DNA from: Methanobrevibacter sp.
GTDB taxonomy: Archaea; Methanobacteriota; Methanobacteria; Methanobacteriales; Methanobacteriaceae
Direction of reading: 5' to 3'
DNA length: 64,000 nt
NCBI RefSeq assembly: GCF_017427765.1
Contig: NZ_JAFRSC010000006.1
Span: 1 to 64,000, forward strand
Of the stretch, positions 26,823-36,188 are shown one piece after another. Every line of letters begins with the position of its first letter. Within the stretch, counting starts at the first letter, position 1. The translations under genes were made by a program, and so were the position numbers. The notes under the pieces were generated by a model. It saw only the letters and a program-made list of their open reading frames with translations, made no database searches and had not been told where the DNA came from.

Positions 26823-27538
26823 TCCTGATAATCTTCAGGATTATATTCAAAATATTCGTCAGGATTCATAACCACAACATCGATATTAGGGTTGAACTGA
26901 CTTACAAAATTCGCAAAAATTGCAGGGTCTTGTTCTATAGGCGGAAAAGTATTGTAATGCATTGGTATAACAACCTTTGGATTTAACCACATTGAAGCCA
27001 AAGCCGCTTCAAACGGACCCATTGTAAACTTATCACCAATAGGAAGCAAAGCAATATCCGGTTTGTATATATCACCAATGATATTTTTCATGTCACTAAA
27101 TAAACCGGTATCCCCTGCATGGAAAATCTTAGTTCCATCTTCAAAAGTTATCATGAAACTGGCGGCAACACCACCCGGAACTGTTTCTTCAACCATATCT
27201 ATATCTGATGAATGTTTTGCTTCAAGCATAGTAAACTTGATATTTCTAAATATAAATGATCCTCCAATATTAACGCTAATGTTTCTAATCCCCTGTTTAG
27301 CTAAAAAGAGTGAAATTTCGTGTATACATGCAATTGGAGCATTAGTACTGTTGGATATCTCTAATGCATCTCCAAAATGGTCAGAGTGACCATGAGTAAG
27401 TAAGATAATATCAGGATTTAAATCCTCAACAGGAACCTGACAAGAGGGATTATTACTTATAAACGGATCAATTAAAATCTTAACGTTATCATCATTAATT
27501 ATTTCGAATGCTGAATGACCTAACCATCTAATTTCCAT
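26819..27538 (-). CDS. UPF0173 metal-dependent hydrolase (metallo-beta-lactamase fold)
   Basis: A 239-residue metallo-beta-lactamase-fold protein of the UPF0173 family. It shows MEIRWLGHSAFEI at the N-terminus, the zinc motif LLTHGHSDHFGD (about 48-59), HAGDTGLF (about 136) and PMHYNTFPP (about 197). These supply the usual two-metal site. The natural substrate of this family is unknown. Its start codon shares a base with the end of the upstream gene, so the two are probably co-translated. Confidence 0.88.
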   Translation of the reverse strand: MEIRWLGHSAFEIINDDNVKILIDPFISNNPSCQVPVEDLNPDIILLTHGHSDHFGDALEISNSTNAPIACIHEISLFLAKQGIRNISVNIGGSFIFRNIKFTMLEAKHSSDIDMVEETVPGGVAASFMITFEDGTKIFHAGDTGLFSDMKNIIGDIYKPDIALLPIGDKFTMGPFEAALASMWLNPKVVIPMHYNTFPPIEQDPAIFANFVSQFNPNIDVVVMNPDEYFEYNPEDYQD

Positions 27539-28704
27539 TATGCACTGCCTCCCATAGCAGAAATAATGACATTTTCATCTAAACTAGATGCAATATTCCA
27601 AGTTTTTTCAAAGTCGGCACGGATATTTGAAATGGAGTTTCTATCTTCATAAATAGCACCATATTCAAAATCATTTTGACCTTCAGAAATAATCATTGCA
27701 TGAGAATCATCAGTAATCAAATTAACTGTATGGACTTTAGGAACAGTCTTAATGTGAACTCCCTGTTTTATTAAAGAAGAAACTAAAAACATGTAAGACA
27801 TATCAGATAAATCAAATTCATCTATAATGACTCTTGAATAAATAGTTGGAACATGTGACAAGAATCTGTCAGACAAATCATTCAGAGAAGGAATTTCCAA
27901 CATTATTTCTTTATTAACATTAATAGCTAACTGATCAAAAGCCTCTTGAGAAGTAACAAGGCCAGTATCAGAAATTACATAACTTCTAAGTGATTTTGGA
28001 ACAGGTAAACTCTCAGGATCATTGATATCTATTTTAATTTCCCTGTTTTGTGCAACTTCTGGAGCCACCTGAGTTTGAGTAACCACATTTGGAGTTTCAA
28101 CAACTTGTGGCTCTTGTGATAACACACGGATAATTTCATCAGATTTATCATTTTCCTCTACAAATTGAGGAACCTCTTCAACAAAATAATCATCTGAGCG
28201 TCTTTTTGGAGCTCTTGTAACCTTCAACGGTTTATCATAACGAGGAGTAAACTGTAATTGTTTGTCAAAATCAGCAGTAGGCTCTTCCTGAGGAACAACA
28301 TTCAATACAGCTTTTGGATTATCATCATAATCGTCTCTCAAGAATTGGCTTGTATCATACTCTTCATAATCATCCAATACTAAATCCTGATAGTCAGAAT
28401 CATCATATTCATTGAATTCCCTTCTAACTCTTAAAGGACCATCATTACCTGATTTTTGACTATGCCTACTCAATGAAGGTCCATTAGCCTCATCAGATTT
28501 TAAAAACTCTTTAATCATATTTGTAGTTCTATCAGCATTATATTCAACAAAATAACTGATAATTAAAATTATTCCTACAATAGAAATAATAAGACCTACA
28601 ATTAATAAAATATCTAACAAATTGTATACACTTGTCTCATATGCTATGAGAATACCAATTACAAATAAAATAAAACCTGAAACTAATTTTATTGTATTCC
28701 CCAT
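27538..28704 (-). CDS. Membrane-anchored protein of unknown function
   Basis: A 388-residue protein with three recognisable parts. Two N-terminal membrane helices (about 7-50) are followed by a long, acidic, probably disordered linker (about 85-230). The C-terminal domain (about 235-388) has strands and helices such as YSRVIIDEFDLSDMSYMFLVSSLIKQGVHIKTV and a final FEKTWNIASSL, which faintly recalls the phospholipase-D-like sensor of TrmB regulators. I cannot name a family. It is divergent from the pilin-like genes and co-transcribed with the UPF0173 hydrolase. Confidence 0.7.
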   Translation of the reverse strand: MGNTIKLVSGFILFVIGILIAYETSVYNLLDILLIVGLIISIVGIILIISYFVEYNADRTTNMIKEFLKSDEANGPSLSRHSQKSGNDGPLRVRREFNEYDDSDYQDLVLDDYEEYDTSQFLRDDYDDNPKAVLNVVPQEEPTADFDKQLQFTPRYDKPLKVTRAPKRRSDDYFVEEVPQFVEENDKSDEIIRVLSQEPQVVETPNVVTQTQVAPEVAQNREIKIDINDPESLPVPKSLRSYVISDTGLVTSQEAFDQLAINVNKEIMLEIPSLNDLSDRFLSHVPTIYSRVIIDEFDLSDMSYMFLVSSLIKQGVHIKTVPKVHTVNLITDDSHAMIISEGQNDFEYGAIYEDRNSISNIRADFEKTWNIASSLDENVIISAMGGSA

Positions 28705-28891
28705 GATTTCACCCTTACTAATTATTAATCACTCTATTATTTTAACTAATATAGAATATCTACAACACTATTAATAAATTTAATGGAAAAAAGAACCAAA
28801 AAAAAACGAGAAAAAAAATAATAAGTAATACTTTTTTAAAAGATAGTAATATTAATATAGAAAAAAATTCAATATAAAATTGGTGAAAAAA

Positions 28892-29098
28892 ATGAAAAAA
28901 ATGAAAACATTAATCAACGAAAATTCAGGACAAGGGGCTGCAGAATACATTCTCCTTTTTGGAGGCGTAATAGTTATTGCATTACTTGCACTGACAATTT
29001 ATAGAACATATATGGAAACAAGTGACACCAGTTTAAAAGCAAAAGATGACATAATGGACGTTAGGAACACAATTCTTGACAATAGGACACATGTATAA
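28892..29098 (+). CDS. Class III signal-peptide (pilin-like) protein
   Basis: A 68-residue small pilin-like protein. The short basic leader ends in N-S-G, followed by QGAAEYILLFGGVIVIALLALTI. The QGxxEY start of the hydrophobic stretch marks archaeal class III signal peptides, cut by the EppA-type prepilin peptidase. I start at ATG 28892, six bases after GGTGA; an earlier TTG in frame overlaps that site. Its last eight bases overlap the next, similar gene. Probably a subunit of a surface filament. Confidence 0.85.
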   Translation: MKKMKTLINENSGQGAAEYILLFGGVIVIALLALTIYRTYMETSDTSLKAKDDIMDVRNTILDNRTHV

Positions 29099-29273
29099 AC
29101 AAAAATTAGATAACAAAGGACAGGGAAGTGCTGAATTAATACTCATAATAGGAGGATTACTAGTTATAGTGCTCTTTGTTGGAAGTTATATGTCGAATAT
29201 AACTGCAAAAACACAAGAAAATATTCAAAACTTGTTAAAAATAGAACGAGACAAATTAATAAATAAAATTTGA
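29091..29273 (+). CDS. Second class III signal-peptide (pilin-like) protein
   Basis: A 60-residue paralogue of the preceding protein. KLDNKGQGSAELILIIGGLLVIVLFVG repeats the class III layout, with S-A-E-L in place of A-A-E-Y. The ATG at 29091 follows AGGACAC and overlaps the stop of the first gene, so the two are translated together and may assemble together. The rest (MSNITAKTQENIQNLLKIERDK) is a charged helix. A bidirectional terminator hairpin overlaps its stop codon. Confidence 0.8.
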   Translation: MYKQKLDNKGQGSAELILIIGGLLVIVLFVGSYMSNITAKTQENIQNLLKIERDKLINKI

Positions 29274-29298
29274 AAATAGAGATTAATTCTCTATTTTC
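29272..29298. terminator. Bidirectional terminator hairpin
   Basis: GAAAATAGAG (29272-29281) and CTCTATTTTC (29289-29298) are perfect ten-base complements around a seven-base loop. The structure covers the stop codons of both the second pilin-like gene (plus) and fwdF (minus), so it can end both transcripts. Confidence 0.65.
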
Positions 29299-30307
29299 CA
29301 CCTAAAAGTGAATTTAAGATTTCATCCCATGATTCAGAGTTAATATTGTTCAATTTCATAGCAGTTCTGTTTAATACTCTGATATGTTGTGGACATGCTG
29401 TAATACAAGCACCACATAAGTTACAGAAATCTAAATTAGTTACTGCTTTTCCATCAACAATTTCAACTGCATTACATGGACATACGTCTTGACATGCGTG
29501 GCAAGCATCGCCTTTACAGATTTTTTCTTCTGCCTCATTTTCAATAACTTCTAAAGTACCGTCAAATGGTTTTGTAATAGTTATTGCATCAACAGGGCAG
29601 ATTTCTGAACACCAACTGCAGTTTACACAAGATCCTTCTGCAATAAATGTGTCTCCAACAATTTCCGGAACTTTAATTTCATCTTGTAACATACAAGTTG
29701 AACATACTTCCTTAATTGCATTTTGAGGGCAAACTCTCTTACATACTCCGCAAAATACACATTTGGAAGTGTCCACTTCAATGGAATTATTGAGAACATC
29801 AACACTGGAAGTTGGTACATTTTCAACTGTTATAGCTTCAGCTGGACATAAATCTGCACAGAATGAACAGTAGATACATTCATCCTTATCGATTGAAATT
29901 TCTCCTCTTACTAACTCCTGTCTATCTGGAAGAGTTCTTTCAAAGATAATTGCATCACGAGGACAGACTTTGTAACATCTGCCACAGTAAATACATTCTT
30001 CTTCATTAACGACACATTCAGTTTCCCAGTTAGGATAGTTACCCATCTTAGCGATATCTTCACCATCAATAGTTAATGATAAAGCATCAAATGGACAAGC
30101 CACTGAACATAAACCACATAAAACACATGAGTCAGCATTACATGAAAGTAAGTCCATTTCAATTAAACCACGAGCAATAGGTACAACAGGACCTAATCTC
30201 AAGGATGTTGTTGGACATACATCAGTACAAATGCCACAACCCACACATTTATCATCTTTATAAGATAATTTACGAACTTCAGCTCCACTTCTTTCTACAT
30301 TAAACAT
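29291..30307 (-). CDS. fwdF: Formylmethanofuran dehydrogenase subunit F (polyferredoxin)
   Basis: A 338-residue polyferredoxin with eight [4Fe-4S] motifs, seven of the type CxxCxxCxxxCP (for example CVGCGICTDVCP, CIYCGRCYKVCP, CNLCGACITACP) and one variant CxxxxCxxCxxxCP (CKGDACHACQDVCP). FwdF conducts electrons to formylmethanofuran dehydrogenase in the first, CO2-reducing step of methanogenesis. The C-terminal RTAMKLNNINSESWDEIL is typical of FwdF. The catalytic fwd genes are not in this window. A ferredoxin gene lies ten bases upstream. Confidence 0.85.
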   Translation of the reverse strand: MFNVERSGAEVRKLSYKDDKCVGCGICTDVCPTTSLRLGPVVPIARGLIEMDLLSCNADSCVLCGLCSVACPFDALSLTIDGEDIAKMGNYPNWETECVVNEEECIYCGRCYKVCPRDAIIFERTLPDRQELVRGEISIDKDECIYCSFCADLCPAEAITVENVPTSSVDVLNNSIEVDTSKCVFCGVCKRVCPQNAIKEVCSTCMLQDEIKVPEIVGDTFIAEGSCVNCSWCSEICPVDAITITKPFDGTLEVIENEAEEKICKGDACHACQDVCPCNAVEIVDGKAVTNLDFCNLCGACITACPQHIRVLNRTAMKLNNINSESWDEILNSLLGGK

Positions 30308-30317
30308 AGTAAATCAC

Positions 30318-30509
30318 CTATGCTTTAGAAATAGCTTGATTAGGACAATTTTGGATACATAAATCACAATCGTCACAATTTTCAGGGACTATTTTTACAT
30401 CCCCGTCTTCTTCAATAATTGCTCCTTGTTCACAAAGTTTAATACATAATCCTTGTACAGGACAATTATCAATATGTCCGCATTTATCTGAATCAATTTT
30501 TACTGCCAT
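30318..30509 (-). CDS. Small two-cluster ferredoxin next to fwdF
   Basis: A 63-residue ferredoxin. The second cluster motif CDDCDLCIQNCP is standard; the first is irregular (C-x5-C-x5-C-x3-C, CGHIDNCPVQGLCIKLC), so it may bind a cluster with altered geometry. It precedes fwdF by ten bases in the same operon and probably passes electrons to FwdF. It could correspond to FwdG, but I cannot separate that from other short ferredoxins. Good GGTGGTTAT ribosome binding site before MAVKIDSDKC. Confidence 0.8.
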   Translation of the reverse strand: MAVKIDSDKCGHIDNCPVQGLCIKLCEQGAIIEEDGDVKIVPENCDDCDLCIQNCPNQAISKA

Positions 30510-30615
30510 ATAACCACCTCAAACAAAACATATAATCATATTAAAAAAATAACAAATATGTTATAATAATTAATTTATCGAATTGTACATATAAACATAT
30601 CGATTATTTTCTCAA

Positions 30616-31074
30616 CTATTGAATAAATTTTCCATTTTTATTTATTTCGCCACGCCTAATTCTCGTGGATGAAATAGGAATGCCATCATATGCTAAAACG
30701 AAGCTAACTACAACAATATCAAGAGGTTTCATACCTTTGGATGCTCTAATCTCATTAATTTCAACTGCAGTAGGTTCTGTTTCTTCACTAACAACAATTG
30801 CATCAAAACCACCATCATAAATAGTAGTTCCATAAGGATCTTCCAACGGAACAATGATAAAATTAGACTTATCCTTAAAAAATAACTTGAGATTATTCAT
30901 CCTTTCTTCACAAGAATCAATATCCCCTTTCAAACCACCGAATTTATCTGAAGTTACTCCAATTTCCAGACTTTCGGCAATTTCAAAAGCAGTGGATAAT
31001 AATTTTTTATGACCATCATGGAATTTGTCAAAAGTTCCTCCAACAGCCACCTTATCATATTTCTTGGAATTCAT
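30616..31074 (-). CDS. coaD: Phosphopantetheine adenylyltransferase, archaeal type
   Basis: A 152-residue nucleotidyltransferase of COG1019, which converts 4'-phosphopantetheine to dephospho-CoA. The HxGH-type motif is present as GGTFDKFHDGHKKLL (about 12-26) and the C-terminal ISSTRIRRGEI matches the KMSKS-like site. The archaeal enzyme is related to the eukaryotic rather than the bacterial CoaD. Single gene with its own promoter, facing away from the large surface-protein gene downstream. Confidence 0.92.
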   Translation of the reverse strand: MNSKKYDKVAVGGTFDKFHDGHKKLLSTAFEIAESLEIGVTSDKFGGLKGDIDSCEERMNNLKLFFKDKSNFIIVPLEDPYGTTIYDGGFDAIVVSEETEPTAVEINEIRASKGMKPLDIVVVSFVLAYDGIPISSTRIRRGEINKNGKFIQ

Positions 31075-31180
31075 AATATTGTCCTAAATTAGCTTGTTGA
31101 TAAGATTTTTATTAGAACTATTATAAATTATTAGCTATTTGTTTAAAAGAAAAATAAAAAAAGAAAAAAATAAATGAAAA

Positions 31181-34078
31181 TTAGAATCCAATACTAGCAA
31201 AATAACCTTTAAGGGTATAGGAATTGGAATTCCAATTAACTACTTTTCCAAACGAGTTTCTAGGACTAGTTGCATCACTAACTACCCAGGTATCACCGAT
31301 TAATACTTGAGTCCAAACGTGACCATAGGTACCACTTGTAAAAGTACAAGTACCATGAACGTATCTAGCCGCAAGGCCAGCAGTTCTATACATAGCTACA
31401 AGCAAGTGAGAATGGTCTACGCAATTTCCTTTTTTAGAATTTAATGTACCTACAGCACCGTATTTTGTATCATAATAGAAACTATATGAAATAGTGTCAC
31501 GTACATAATTATAAATTGCTGTAGCTTTTTCTTTATCAGTAGTTAGTCCTTGAGTCAATTTAGTAACTAATTGTTTTATTTTAGTATTATTAACTTGGCA
31601 ATTTGTAGAAGCTGCCAAATATGCTGCTAAATTAGTTATAGTATTTTTAGAGTTTAAACTACTGGTTGAAGATGATGAACTTGTTAATGATTTAATTGCC
31701 ACATATGCAGGCATTATATTATTATCACCATAAAATGCAACAACACGAGCAAATGCATAAACAACACCTTTATAACCAATATCACCAACATCAGAACTTA
31801 CAGAATTAGGCATTTGGCCTTTGGAATCTGCAGTTTGAATAATACTTTTTGCAACTGAAAGATAATCATTTAAATTATCTTTATTAGAAGCAGCACCAGG
31901 ACTAGAAGGATCTTTAATACTTTTAGAAGCGATGCTATCTTTTTTATTAGCGTCCAAATTTACAATTGCTTTAGAAGCTAAATATAAATAATCTGCAGTG
32001 GAATATGTAATAGTTCCAATTTTAACAGTTGACGGTAACTTTTTATTACTTTCAATGTAACTTTTAACAGACTTGGATGCCTTGATAATATCATTTAAAG
32101 AAACCTTATCTACAACATGAATCTGTGATGTTCCTTTATTTCCACCATAAGCAAAGTTAACTTTATAATTACCTGCTGATAGTTTACCTAAATTGAATTT
32201 GGCAACACCGTTAGCATCTGTTTTTTTGGAATATGAATTGCTATTAATAGTAAACTTAATATTTGCATTTTTTATTCCTTTTTTCATACCATCAAGTAGT
32301 TTAACTGAATAATATACTGTGTTTCCTGATGCAACATACAATTCACCGCAGCTAAATCTAGATCCGTTTACTAGAATATGTTTAGACACAGTGTTAGATT
32401 TATAATATGACTCTGAAACTGTGGATTTAACAGGATAGTAACCTACTGGCAGGCTAAGTTTTACTTTAGCTACACCTTTTGAATCGGTTTTAGCTGTATA
32501 ATCTTTACCATTGACAGTAAATTTAACTACAATGTTTTGGACTAACTTTCCAGCTGAATCTTTAACAGTAGCAGTATACTGGACCGCTTCGTTATATCTC
32601 TTTACTAGATTCCATACGGATAAAGTTAAAGATTTTTTATTAATTACAACTTTTTTATAACCGTAATTATAGTCACTTGAACCTAAACTAGAGAATAGAT
32701 ATTTTACTTTATAAGTTCCCGGTTTTAAGTTTCCAATGCTTAATTTAGCAACACCTTTTGAATCTGTTTTAACCTTAGAAGTTTTACCATTTAAAATAAA
32801 TTTAATGGTTTTACCGGTTAAAACTTTACCATCTTTTGTTGTAAATTTCACACTAAATTTAGAACCGTCATTATAAGTCATCTTCAAATCTGAAGCAGTG
32901 AACTTGGTTGAAGCACTTTTAATAATTATTGTTCCAGATGAAGATGATGAACCATATCCTTTTGTTCCATCAAATTTATAAGTTATCTTATAAGTACCTT
33001 CCTTGAGAAGAGGAATAACTGTTGAAGCTTTCCCTTCAGAATTTGTTTTAGCACTAACAGTTTGATTGTTATAGCTAAAAGATACTTTACAATCCTTAAT
33101 TGGACTTCCTTGTTTAGATTTTAAAGTAACAGTGTAGGTATAATAATTGTAAGGTAAAATATAAGTTTTAGCGTTTCCAGTAATTGTAGTTGAATCTTTA
33201 TTAACAATTATATTATTTGTAATTTTTTCATTGGAATATGGATTTGTTGCAGTAATAACATATTTTCCCGGATTTAAATTAATATTTAATTTAGCAACAC
33301 CATTTTTATCAGTAGTAGGATTATATTTCGCACTACCAATAGACAATGTAACTTTAGTATTAGCTAAAGGTGAATTATCTTTCCAGAATGTTGCGGAATA
33401 ATAATTACCAGTACCATATGTTTTTGTCAAATCTTTTCCACTAATTGAAGATAAAACTTTTACTTTCTTTGAAGTTGATGAAGCAGAATAAGTGGAACTG
33501 CCTGCATAGCTAATTGTTAGAGAATATGTACCTATTGCCAAAGCAGTAGTCTTAATATTTGCTATACCATTACTATTGGTAGTTCCGCTAAAAGTCTTAC
33601 TGTTAACTTTCAAAGAAACTTTCTGATTATTTAAAGCTTTACCATTTGCATCTTGCAAAGTTACTTTGAAATAGGTAGCTGATTTGTCATAATGTGTATC
33701 TGACACAGACAAAGAAGTTGATGTTTTACTTGCACCAATTACTTCCTCATCAATATGTTTGTTTAAAACTGAATCATCGTTTGAAACTGATACAACATTA
33801 CTACCCTCATTTGCAAGAGCTAATTTTTGTTCCCCATTATCCTCATAATAAGACTCATAACTGCTTTTTAAAACAGCGCCTCCAGGATAATCATTTAAAT
33901 TATCATCATGAGAATTAACTATATTAGTTTCTGAGATAGAAACCTCGTTAGAAATTTCCAATTTTTCTTGAGATAATGCATTAACATTATCAGTAGTTAA
34001 ATTTGAATCTTCTGTATTTGAAGCATAACCTACATCAACTGCACATACAGTTCCTGCAATCACAAAGAACAGGAGCAC
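31181..34078 (-). CDS. Secreted pseudomurein endoisopeptidase-like protein with Ig-like and pseudomurein-binding repeats
   Basis: A 965-residue secreted protein. After a hydrophobic signal region come about six Ig-like repeats with KTDSKGVAKL-type cores (about 110-660). Two pseudomurein-binding repeats follow (about 665-800). The C-terminal transglutaminase-like domain has the Cys-His-Asp triad KKGNCVDHSHLL, YGHVWTQV and VVSDATSP, as in phage PeiW/PeiP, which cut pseudomurein cross-bridges. So a cell-wall remodelling enzyme is likely. The GTG at 34078 lies inside the signal peptide; a good GAGGTGG site lies upstream at 34119-34125, and the frame stays open through KISIKNKAFIIS, so the true start may be a non-ATG codon there. 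Confidence 0.85.
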   Translation of the reverse strand: MLLFFVIAGTVCAVDVGYASNTEDSNLTTDNVNALSQEKLEISNEVSISETNIVNSHDDNLNDYPGGAVLKSSYESYYEDNGEQKLALANEGSNVVSVSNDDSVLNKHIDEEVIGASKTSTSLSVSDTHYDKSATYFKVTLQDANGKALNNQKVSLKVNSKTFSGTTNSNGIANIKTTALAIGTYSLTISYAGSSTYSASSTSKKVKVLSSISGKDLTKTYGTGNYYSATFWKDNSPLANTKVTLSIGSAKYNPTTDKNGVAKLNINLNPGKYVITATNPYSNEKITNNIIVNKDSTTITGNAKTYILPYNYYTYTVTLKSKQGSPIKDCKVSFSYNNQTVSAKTNSEGKASTVIPLLKEGTYKITYKFDGTKGYGSSSSSGTIIIKSASTKFTASDLKMTYNDGSKFSVKFTTKDGKVLTGKTIKFILNGKTSKVKTDSKGVAKLSIGNLKPGTYKVKYLFSSLGSSDYNYGYKKVVINKKSLTLSVWNLVKRYNEAVQYTATVKDSAGKLVQNIVVKFTVNGKDYTAKTDSKGVAKVKLSLPVGYYPVKSTVSESYYKSNTVSKHILVNGSRFSCGELYVASGNTVYYSVKLLDGMKKGIKNANIKFTINSNSYSKKTDANGVAKFNLGKLSAGNYKVNFAYGGNKGTSQIHVVDKVSLNDIIKASKSVKSYIESNKKLPSTVKIGTITYSTADYLYLASKAIVNLDANKKDSIASKSIKDPSSPGAASNKDNLNDYLSVAKSIIQTADSKGQMPNSVSSDVGDIGYKGVVYAFARVVAFYGDNNIMPAYVAIKSLTSSSSSTSSLNSKNTITNLAAYLAASTNCQVNNTKIKQLVTKLTQGLTTDKEKATAIYNYVRDTISYSFYYDTKYGAVGTLNSKKGNCVDHSHLLVAMYRTAGLAARYVHGTCTFTSGTYGHVWTQVLIGDTWVVSDATSPRNSFGKVVNWNSNSYTLKGYFASIGF

Positions 34079-34114
34079 AACTGATATAATAAATGCTTTA
34101 TTTTTTATCGAAAT

Positions 34115-34574
34115 TTTTCCACCTCTTGGTTCTCATTACGAAAATTTTATAGTAAAATATGATTATACTAAAATATAGTATTTCATAATGAGTGGATAAA
34201 GATATATTTTAATATTATTTAAATGTTTTTACATGTTTAAAAATTAAAAAACCTATTAAAATAAATTAAATTTACTAAAAAAGATAGAAATAATGTATAA
34301 AATTAAAATAAAAGAATATTCATGTTGAAATAAACTAAGATAAGATTAAAAAACTTGAATTTAAGTTAAAAATTTTAATGAACGATGAAAGATAAAATTT
34401 AAATATAATGAGCTTTTATAAGAAAAATAATACATTTTTCATGTTTTATAGCGAAATTCACCAAATTATTGTATTAAATAGAAAAAATGAGTTAATAGAA
34501 AATAATTATAAAGAAAATAAGCTATTTTAATAAAAAAAACAAAAAGTAGTAAAAATGGAAAAATTGTTGATTAT
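34115..34574. other. A/T-rich intergenic region with an inverted repeat
   Basis: No gene is seen. An inverted repeat with arms CTCATTACGAAA (34132-34143) and TTTCATAATGAG (34181-34192), matching at 11 of 12 positions, lies just upstream of the surface-protein gene. Inside it ATACTAAAATATAGTAT (34166-34182) is a second, shorter inverted repeat. They could be operator sites for the surface protein. The remainder is low-complexity A/T sequence serving as promoter region for the plus-strand radical SAM gene. Confidence 0.4.
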
Positions 34575-36137
34575 ATGCTATATGAAAAAAACATATTCAA
34601 AAAAAATCTAAAACAGATCGATGTTCATTTTGGATTAGCCTATCCCAACATTTACAGAACTGCAATGTCATCATTAGGATTTAATATATTATATAATCAA
34701 ATCAATGAGAAAGAAAATGTTTGGTGTGAGAGAATAATATATCCTAACACAAAATCAATTGAATCAAACACACCCAGCAAGTATTTTGACATAATAAGCT
34801 TCACACTGCAATTTGAAGAAGACTATTTTAATGTTATGGAAATGCTAAAAATGGCAGAAATTCCACTCAAAAGAAAAGACAGAACAGAAGATGATCCATT
34901 AATTATTGCAGGAGGCCCGTGTGCAACATCAAACCCCATGCCATTATCAGATTATATTGACATTTTTTTTATCGGTGAAGGTGAAAACAGCATAAATGAA
35001 TTTTTAGATTCCTACAGTGAAAATCCCAAAAAAGATTTAAAAAGATATTCTGAAATTCCTGGAGTTTACATTCCCGAACTTAATAATAAAACAAAAATAT
35101 CTCTTATTGAAGATATGACTGAAGCATACCACATTACCCAACCGATACTTAGTGAAAGTGATGATGATGCATACCAAACTGTTTTTAACAATTCAATAAT
35201 GCTGAATGTTTCAAGAGGATGTACAAGAGGATGCAGATTCTGCATGTCAGGATACATCTATAGACCTATGAGAGAAACAAATTATAATAAATTAATTGAT
35301 ATAGCTATCGAAAGCAGAAATAAAACAGGATTAAATAAAATCACCCTAATTGGTGCTGCAGTTTCAGATTATAAAGAACTTGACAGGCTTACAGAGGGTC
35401 TTGAAAAAGAAGGTTTTCAAATATCAACACCTTCACTTAGAATAGAATCAATCACAAGAAAAACTTTAGAAACATTAAAACGAAGTGGGTTAAAAACAAT
35501 TACACTTGCTCCCGAATCTATTGACAGACTCAGAAAAGTAATTAATAAAGATATTCCCGATGAAAAAATTTTTTCAATTATCAAAGATGCTGTCGAACTG
35601 AATTTTAAAATTAAATTATATTTCTTAATTGGAATTCCAGGTGAAAGCCATGAAGATATTGAAGAACTTGTAGACTATATGAAAAAAATTGCAAATATGC
35701 ATTATAACATTAAGAATGTAAAATTCAGTGTAAACCCTGTAATCCCAAAACCTCAAACACCACTGCAGTGGGAGACATATGATTTTAAAGATATAAAAAA
35801 TAAAACAAGATATATCAAACGTGAAATGAAAAGATATAACATTAAATGCGAAAGTCCTAAAAAAGGACTAATCCAATATATACTATCTTGCGGAAATAGT
35901 GATGTTGGTGAACTTATTGAAAAATCTTTAGAAAAAAAACCTACATTAAAAGAATGGAAACAACATACTCCAAATTATACTATTGATGATGAATTGCCTT
36001 GGAGCAATATTGATGTTGGAGTAACTGAAAGATTTTTAAAAACAGAGCATAGAAGATTAAAAAGTTTAAAACAAACCCCATGGTGTGAAACATCACCTTG
36101 CTACAATTGCGGATGTTGTGAAAAAAGTAATTACTAG
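34575..36137 (+). CDS. Radical SAM protein with B12-binding-like N-terminus
   Basis: A 520-residue Fe-S oxidoreductase of the COG1031/COG1032 kind. A cobalamin-binding-like N-terminal domain (about 10-150, with IIAGGPCATSNPMPL and FFIGEGENSINEFL) precedes the radical SAM core, whose cluster motif is CTRGCRFCMSG near residue 216. A further cysteine group, CETSPCYNCGCC, closes the protein and may hold an extra cluster. The substrate is unknown. It stands alone in front of the aminotransferase gene. Confidence 0.8.
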   Translation: MLYEKNIFKKNLKQIDVHFGLAYPNIYRTAMSSLGFNILYNQINEKENVWCERIIYPNTKSIESNTPSKYFDIISFTLQFEEDYFNVMEMLKMAEIPLKRKDRTEDDPLIIAGGPCATSNPMPLSDYIDIFFIGEGENSINEFLDSYSENPKKDLKRYSEIPGVYIPELNNKTKISLIEDMTEAYHITQPILSESDDDAYQTVFNNSIMLNVSRGCTRGCRFCMSGYIYRPMRETNYNKLIDIAIESRNKTGLNKITLIGAAVSDYKELDRLTEGLEKEGFQISTPSLRIESITRKTLETLKRSGLKTITLAPESIDRLRKVINKDIPDEKIFSIIKDAVELNFKIKLYFLIGIPGESHEDIEELVDYMKKIANMHYNIKNVKFSVNPVIPKPQTPLQWETYDFKDIKNKTRYIKREMKRYNIKCESPKKGLIQYILSCGNSDVGELIEKSLEKKPTLKEWKQHTPNYTIDDELPWSNIDVGVTERFLKTEHRRLKSLKQTPWCETSPCYNCGCCEKSNY

Positions 36138-36188
36138 AAAAAATAATTTTTACTATAATAATATATAATATAATAGTGAGGTAAATTT

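Noticed and set aside
31600..34000. Repeated KTDSKGVAKL-type units as DNA repeats
   Set aside because: The similarity is at protein level, from Ig-like repeats in one gene; the DNA copies have diverged and are not mobile elements.
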